DNA of 7,307 bases from positions 1-7,307 of the forward strand of contig CALCTI010000249.1 in the NCBI GenBank assembly GCA_937894105.1, given 5' to 3'. This stretch comes from an uncultured cyanobacterium (lineage in GTDB: Bacteria > Cyanobacteriota > Cyanobacteriia > CACIAM-69d). The notes under the pieces are model-generated. The model worked only from the letters and a program-made list of their open reading frames with translations, did no database searches and was not told the origin of the DNA. Of the stretch, positions 4,133-7,307 are shown in pieces. A program made the position numbers and the translations under genes. Position 1 is the first letter of the stretch. Every line of letters begins with the position of its first letter.

Positions 4133-6322
4133 ATGAAAATGTTTAGGAGGCAGGCGATCGCCCGTTTTTTTGGCAAGGGTTGCCTATGGGCGATCGCCCT
4201 GGCGTTAGGGATCGGCATTTGGGGGGGGGCGATATATCAGCCAGCGGCGGCGGCGAATGTGCAAAATATGCTGCGGCTAGAGCGCGGTCATGTGGCAGTG
4301 GATGGGGTCGAGCTATTTGAGGTGGGAGCATCGGGAAGCTTTTCGGCGACGGAACGGGCGAGGGGAATCAGTAGCATTTTGGAACGGCAGCTTGACAACG
4401 TTTTAGGTCAGACAAGCTCCGCTGACAGCGCCGTCAATATCACCATTGATAATCGCAATGGGCAAACGGTGCTGCTGCTGAATGGTCGCTACGTTATGAG
4501 CGTCACCGAGGCGGATACGACGCCGGGGATGTTGCCAGAGGAGCGGGCGGATGATTGGCGAGAAACCATTAAGACCACCTTTGAGCGATTGCTGGAGGAG
4601 CGATCCCTGGAGTATTTACGCCGCAGCGCGATTCAGGTGGGCGTGGCGATCGCCATCGCCGGCGTGTTTCATATTTGGCTAGGTCGTCTGGGGCGAGGGC
4701 AACGGCGAAAACAACTCAGCCAAGATAGTGAAGAGACGGGCGAAGTCGTGCCGCCCCAACCTCGCGTCAGTATTTTAGGCCTTGTCCAGGCGCAAAAAAT
4801 TATTCCTCGGCGATCGCTATTTTTATTGCTAATCGGTTTTGCCCAGGTTAGCGTTTGGGTTGTGGCGGCGGTGGACTGTGCCCAGCTTTTCCCACCCACC
4901 CGCCGCGCCGCCTACTTGATTTATGGACTGAGCAAGGTGATTTTTTCCGCCAATTTACTGCACCTAGGGAACAGCACTTTTTCTCTGTTGGATTTTGTGT
5001 GGCTGCTGATCTTTGTGGTGCTGTGGTGGATCACCGTCAGTTGGTTAGCGAAAATTGTGCAGCGGCATATTTTGCCTCTCACCACTATTGATCCCACCCT
5101 AAAAACTGCCCTGAGCAGCTATGCCCAGTATTTGCTGCTGATCATGGGGGTCATTATTATTGTGTCGGTGGTAGGGCTGGATTTGGGGGCGATCGCCATT
5201 ATTTTGGGCGGCTTCGGCGTGGGCATCGGCTTTGCCCTGCAAAATATTGCTAAGGATTTTATCAGCGTCATCATCATGTTGGTGGAACGTCCGGTGAAAG
5301 TGGGCGAAATGGTGCAGGTGGGCGATACCACCGGCTGGGTCAAACATATTGGTCCTCGCTTTACGGAGCTATCTCACTTGGACCGTTATTTAATCCGCGT
5401 GCCCAACTCCCAGTTTGTGGACAGTGCCGTGTCCAATTTTCGTCGGAGCGGGCTGTTTCGCCTAAAAATTGACGTGGGGGTGGCTTACGGATCCGACGTG
5501 ATGCTGGTGCGGGATTTAATGTTGGAGGCGGCGCTGGAGCCTCATCCGGAAATTTTGCGCCATCCCAGCCCCGATGTGCTGTTTCTAAGTTGGGATGACA
5601 GTGCAGTGGTGCTACAGCTGATTGCGTTTATCCGCGAGCCCACTAAGGGACCGCGCCTGGAAGCCCTGTTACGGGAACGAATTCACGGTGGGCTGGAGCG
5701 GTACGACATTGAAATTCCGTTCCCCCAACGGGATTTGAGCCTTAGCGTGCCCTACTTGGATCGGGTGGTGGAAACGTGGCTGGGCGATCGCGGGCAACCC
5801 GTTCCACCGAAGCCGAAGCCCAGTGGCGATCGCCCCCAGGTGAATATGACCACAAACTGGGACAGGTTAATTCGGGATATGCACGGTCGGGATGGGCTGC
5901 CCATTCGCGATCGCACCGCCGGATTTCGCACCTATTCCCAATGTTTTACCGGTACCGCTGCCGTCCGCTGGTTAATGCGCCACGAGCGAGCCACCCAGGA
6001 AGAAGCCGTACGTATTGGTCAGCGGCTACTGGCCCAAGGGGTTATTCACCATGTATTAGACGAGCATAATTTTGAAGATGCATCCTATTTCTATCGATTT
6101 CGCGATGATGATCCCCTAATTCCCGAAACTGGCATACGGTCAGGGGAAGCGCTACCGCCGCCGCCCGTGAAGCCGGATCCGATGCCTGATGCGGATGCGG
6201 CGCTGGAGGAAGAAACCGAAGCGCTGTGTAATGCCCCCGATGATGAAATTAGCGATGAAAGTTTGGTGGCGGAGCAAGGGGAAAATGATGAGATTGCCGA
6301 GGACAACCTAAGGCAAACCTAA
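4133..6322 (+). CDS. MscS-family mechanosensitive channel with C-terminal DEP domain
   Basis: The 729-residue product starts with a signal peptide (basic MKMFRRQAIARFFGKG, hydrophobic core about 17-35, QPAAAA end near 36-41). An extracytoplasmic region of about 120 residues follows (41-164), then membrane segments near 165-184, 228-248, 284-306 and 329-348, and the Gly/Ala-rich pore helix at 350-375. Five spans place the C-terminus in the cytosol, as in MscS. The MscS core is clear: GFGVGIGFALQNIAKDF (360-376), RPVKVGEMVQVGD (386-398), RVPNSQFVDSAVSNFRR (422-438) and the beta-barrel end IEIPFPQRDL (526-535). Members open under membrane tension to release solutes in osmotic downshock. A Pro-rich linker (556-569) leads to a DEP-like domain (about 574-660: RTYSQCFTGTAAVRWLM, AVRIGQRLLAQGVIHHV, ASYFYRFRDD), then a Pro- and Asp/Glu-rich tail. 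The DEP domain may bind lipid or a partner (inference). Start: ATG 4133 or 4139, no good Shine-Dalgarno. A T7 (4165-4171) and a G9 (4221-4229) lie in the signal-peptide code. Eight HIP1 sites. Confidence 0.92.
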   Translation: MKMFRRQAIARFFGKGCLWAIALALGIGIWGGAIYQPAAAANVQNMLRLERGHVAVDGVELFEVGASGSFSATERARGISSILERQLDNVLGQTSSADSAVNITIDNRNGQTVLLLNGRYVMSVTEADTTPGMLPEERADDWRETIKTTFERLLEERSLEYLRRSAIQVGVAIAIAGVFHIWLGRLGRGQRRKQLSQDSEETGEVVPPQPRVSILGLVQAQKIIPRRSLFLLLIGFAQVSVWVVAAVDCAQLFPPTRRAAYLIYGLSKVIFSANLLHLGNSTFSLLDFVWLLIFVVLWWITVSWLAKIVQRHILPLTTIDPTLKTALSSYAQYLLLIMGVIIIVSVVGLDLGAIAIILGGFGVGIGFALQNIAKDFISVIIMLVERPVKVGEMVQVGDTTGWVKHIGPRFTELSHLDRYLIRVPNSQFVDSAVSNFRRSGLFRLKIDVGVAYGSDVMLVRDLMLEAALEPHPEILRHPSPDVLFLSWDDSAVVLQLIAFIREPTKGPRLEALLRERIHGGLERYDIEIPFPQRDLSLSVPYLDRVVETWLGDRGQPVPPKPKPSGDRPQVNMTTNWDRLIRDMHGRDGLPIRDRTAGFRTYSQCFTGTAAVRWLMRHERATQEEAVRIGQRLLAQGVIHHVLDEHNFEDASYFYRFRDDDPLIPETGIRSGEALPPPPVKPDPMPDADAALEEETEALCNAPDDEISDESLVAEQGENDEIAEDNLRQT

Positions 6323-6326
6323 GGCA
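6305..6326. repeat. 11-bp tandem duplication at the convergent 3' ends
   Basis: AACCTAAGGCA occurs twice back to back (6305-6315, 6316-6326). The second copy supplies the TAA stop of the channel gene (6320-6322) and, on the other strand, the TAG stop of the cyclase-like gene (6321-6319). The first copy's CTAA is out of frame for the channel. No terminator hairpin was found at this junction. Confidence 0.9.
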
Positions 6327-7020
6327 AAAGAGCTAGCACTTGGGCAGGAGATCCGGACCCACCCACCAACGGCAGCGCCCCGATTATTACCGTAAACCCC
6401 ACTGGCGGCACCAAGTCTAGCCGGGTCAAACATTCCAGTACCATGCGGTTATTGGCTAGCACTTGTCGGTTTACCCCAAAGGTTTTGCTGGTGCCCGGAT
6501 CTACCCCGTGGGTATCAATGCCAAGTCCCGCCACCTGCCGTTGGTTGATTAAAAACTCGGCGGCATCTTCCGAAAATCCTGGAAAGTGTAGCTCGCGATC
6601 GCCATTCCCCAAAAAATTAGCGGGGTTCGACCATTTTTCCTGCCAGCCCGTGTGGGCGATCGCCAAACATCCCTCTGGAATGGATCCGTGCTGCTGTTCC
6701 CATTGATGTATGTCAGCGATTTGGATTGGGTATTCCTGGTTCATCTTGCAGCTATCACGCAGATCCACACAAACCGCTGGCAAAATTAATTGTTCCGGAG
6801 GGATATGCCCCACGTCCCGTCCCGCCGGATCAAAACTGCGCGGTGCGTTGATATGGGTGGCACTATGTTCGCCCACGGTCATCTCCCGCAGGAAATATCC
6901 GTCTTTGTCCCAGGTGGCGATCGTTGAAAATCGCGTTTGGGGATCACCCGGCCAGTGGGTGATTGCCGAGTGGATGGGATGGCTTAAGCTTATCACGCGA
7001 GAATAGGAAAGGGTAGGCAT
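6319..7020 (-). CDS. cyclase family / kynurenine formamidase-fold protein with altered metal-site motif
   Basis: The 233-residue product matches the cyclase family (PF04199) from end to end: SLSHPIHSAITHWPGDP (11-27), GEHSATHINAPRSF (50-63), IAHTGWQEKW (121-130), HFPGFSEDAAEFL (145-157), GLGIDTHGVDPG (165-176), the segment at 184-204 and a GGSGSPAQVLAL end. Classical members are metal-dependent hydrolases, such as bacterial kynurenine formamidase and isatin hydrolase, with HxGTHxDxPxH and a distal His...Glu pair 12 residues apart. Here His52, His56 and Glu196 are kept, but the Asp is Asn58, the third His is Ser62 and the distal His is Asn184. The residue set is otherwise tidy, so this looks like a variant subfamily, not decay; the substrate is unknown. 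It is cytosolic, with no signal peptide. The start at 7020 fits family length but has no Shine-Dalgarno and lies in a 16-bp repeat. No kynurenine-pathway genes are adjacent. It overlaps the channel gene tail to tail by 4 bp. Confidence 0.85.
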   Translation of the reverse strand: MPTLSYSRVISLSHPIHSAITHWPGDPQTRFSTIATWDKDGYFLREMTVGEHSATHINAPRSFDPAGRDVGHIPPEQLILPAVCVDLRDSCKMNQEYPIQIADIHQWEQQHGSIPEGCLAIAHTGWQEKWSNPANFLGNGDRELHFPGFSEDAAEFLINQRQVAGLGIDTHGVDPGTSKTFGVNRQVLANNRMVLECLTRLDLVPPVGFTVIIGALPLVGGSGSPAQVLALLP

Positions 7021-7050
7021 TGGAAAGGGTAAGCATTAGAAAAGGATGCA
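7006..7050. repeat. 16-bp tandem repeat across the cyclase-like start codon
   Basis: GGAAAGGGTAGGCATT (7006-7021) is followed by GGAAAGGGTAAGCATT (7022-7037, one mismatch) and a degenerate AGAAAAGGATGCA (7038-7050). Each full unit contains CAT, an ATG on the minus strand. The ATG at 7020 is in frame with the protein; the one at 7036 is shifted by 16 nt and out of frame. The repeat may have displaced the original ribosome-binding site. Confidence 0.85.
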
Positions 7051-7307
7051 GTAAAAACCAGGAGGCAAAAGTACATTAAAATTTCATCGATGCCCCATTG
7101 CCGGTCCCGATCCTGATACCTTCCCCTTCTATGGTCCTTCTAAACTCTAATAGGACGCCTGGAAAAGCTTTGATGGTCGCTCTGTTTCAACACAAGATGC
7201 TTCAATGGACGCTGAAAATTTAGGCTAAGTCGTTCATCCTCTGCCGTTCGCAAAGCTTTGGCGAGACCGATAGTGCGGTCTTAGCTATACACCATTACGC
7301 TAAATGT
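7051..7307. other. upstream region of the cyclase-like gene, no supported gene
   Basis: These 257 bp hold no reading frame I can support and no HIP1 site. Visible items are an AGGAGG in plus orientation near 7061 with no usable start after it, a perfect palindrome CAAAGCTTTG (7251-7260), and a 6-bp hairpin AGACCG/CGGTCT (7264-7281). A minus-strand frame is open for about 46 codons between stops but has no good start. It should contain the promoter of the leftward gene, though no convincing pair of hexamers stands out. Confidence 0.5.

Noticed and set aside
4145..4150. AGGAGG as a ribosome-binding site for a later channel start
   Set aside because: It encodes Arg-Arg of the signal peptide; no in-frame start follows at suitable distance, and starting later would lose the export signal.
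5776..6069. Plus-strand frame of 97 codons within the channel gene
   Set aside because: It is an out-of-frame shadow of the DEP-coding part, Arg/Ser-rich and without a start signal.
7130..7225. Short plus-strand frame of about 30 codons starting ATG-GTC
   Set aside because: Too short, without homology that I recognise or a ribosome-binding site.
1..7307. Insertion sequence or defence island
   Set aside because: No transposase, integrase, nuclease, reverse transcriptase or toxin-antitoxin motifs were seen; the short repeats lack the layout of terminal inverted repeats with target duplications.

Overview
This window is almost certainly from a cyanobacterium. By eye I count 19 copies of the octamer GCGATCGC (HIP1), the palindrome characteristic of many cyanobacterial genomes. 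The tRNA gene does not encode CCA, and the gene families fit that group. The base composition is moderately GC-rich except for one AT-richer gene. I would not name a genus from this sequence.

Layout: (1) Positions 1-436, minus strand, hold the N-terminal part of a UvrD-family helicase cut by the window edge. (2) Positions 555-1070, plus strand, encode a small exported protein that is essentially one PPC-type beta domain; a good rho-independent terminator follows at 1153-1180. (3) Positions 1181-1370 contain a 13-bp tandem repeat and lead into a plus-strand GT61-family glycosyltransferase (1371-2363), which is AT-richer and has no HIP1 site. (4) It converges on a minus-strand TPR-containing protein of unknown function (2360-3502); a 9-bp inverted repeat covers both stop codons. 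(5) Positions 3503-4132 hold no credible protein gene, but do hold a 15-bp tandem repeat and tRNA-Pro(CGG) on the minus strand with a plausible promoter and leader hairpin. (6) Positions 4133-6322, plus strand, encode a 729-residue MscS-type mechanosensitive channel with an export signal, an extracytoplasmic domain, a C-terminal DEP domain and an acidic tail. (7) It converges on a minus-strand cyclase/kynurenine-formamidase-fold protein (6319-7020) whose metal-site motif is altered. (8) Positions 7021-7307 hold repeats and no gene I can support.

The genes do not form one pathway. Strands alternate and every protein gene looks like its own transcription unit, so this is ordinary chromosome with one probable acquired gene (the glycosyltransferase). 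The points most worth a second look are the MscS-DEP fusion with a nine-G tract in its signal-peptide coding region, the changed ligand set of the cyclase-like protein, and the recurrence of four different short tandem duplications at gene edges. I saw no CRISPR array, insertion sequence or recognisable defence system.
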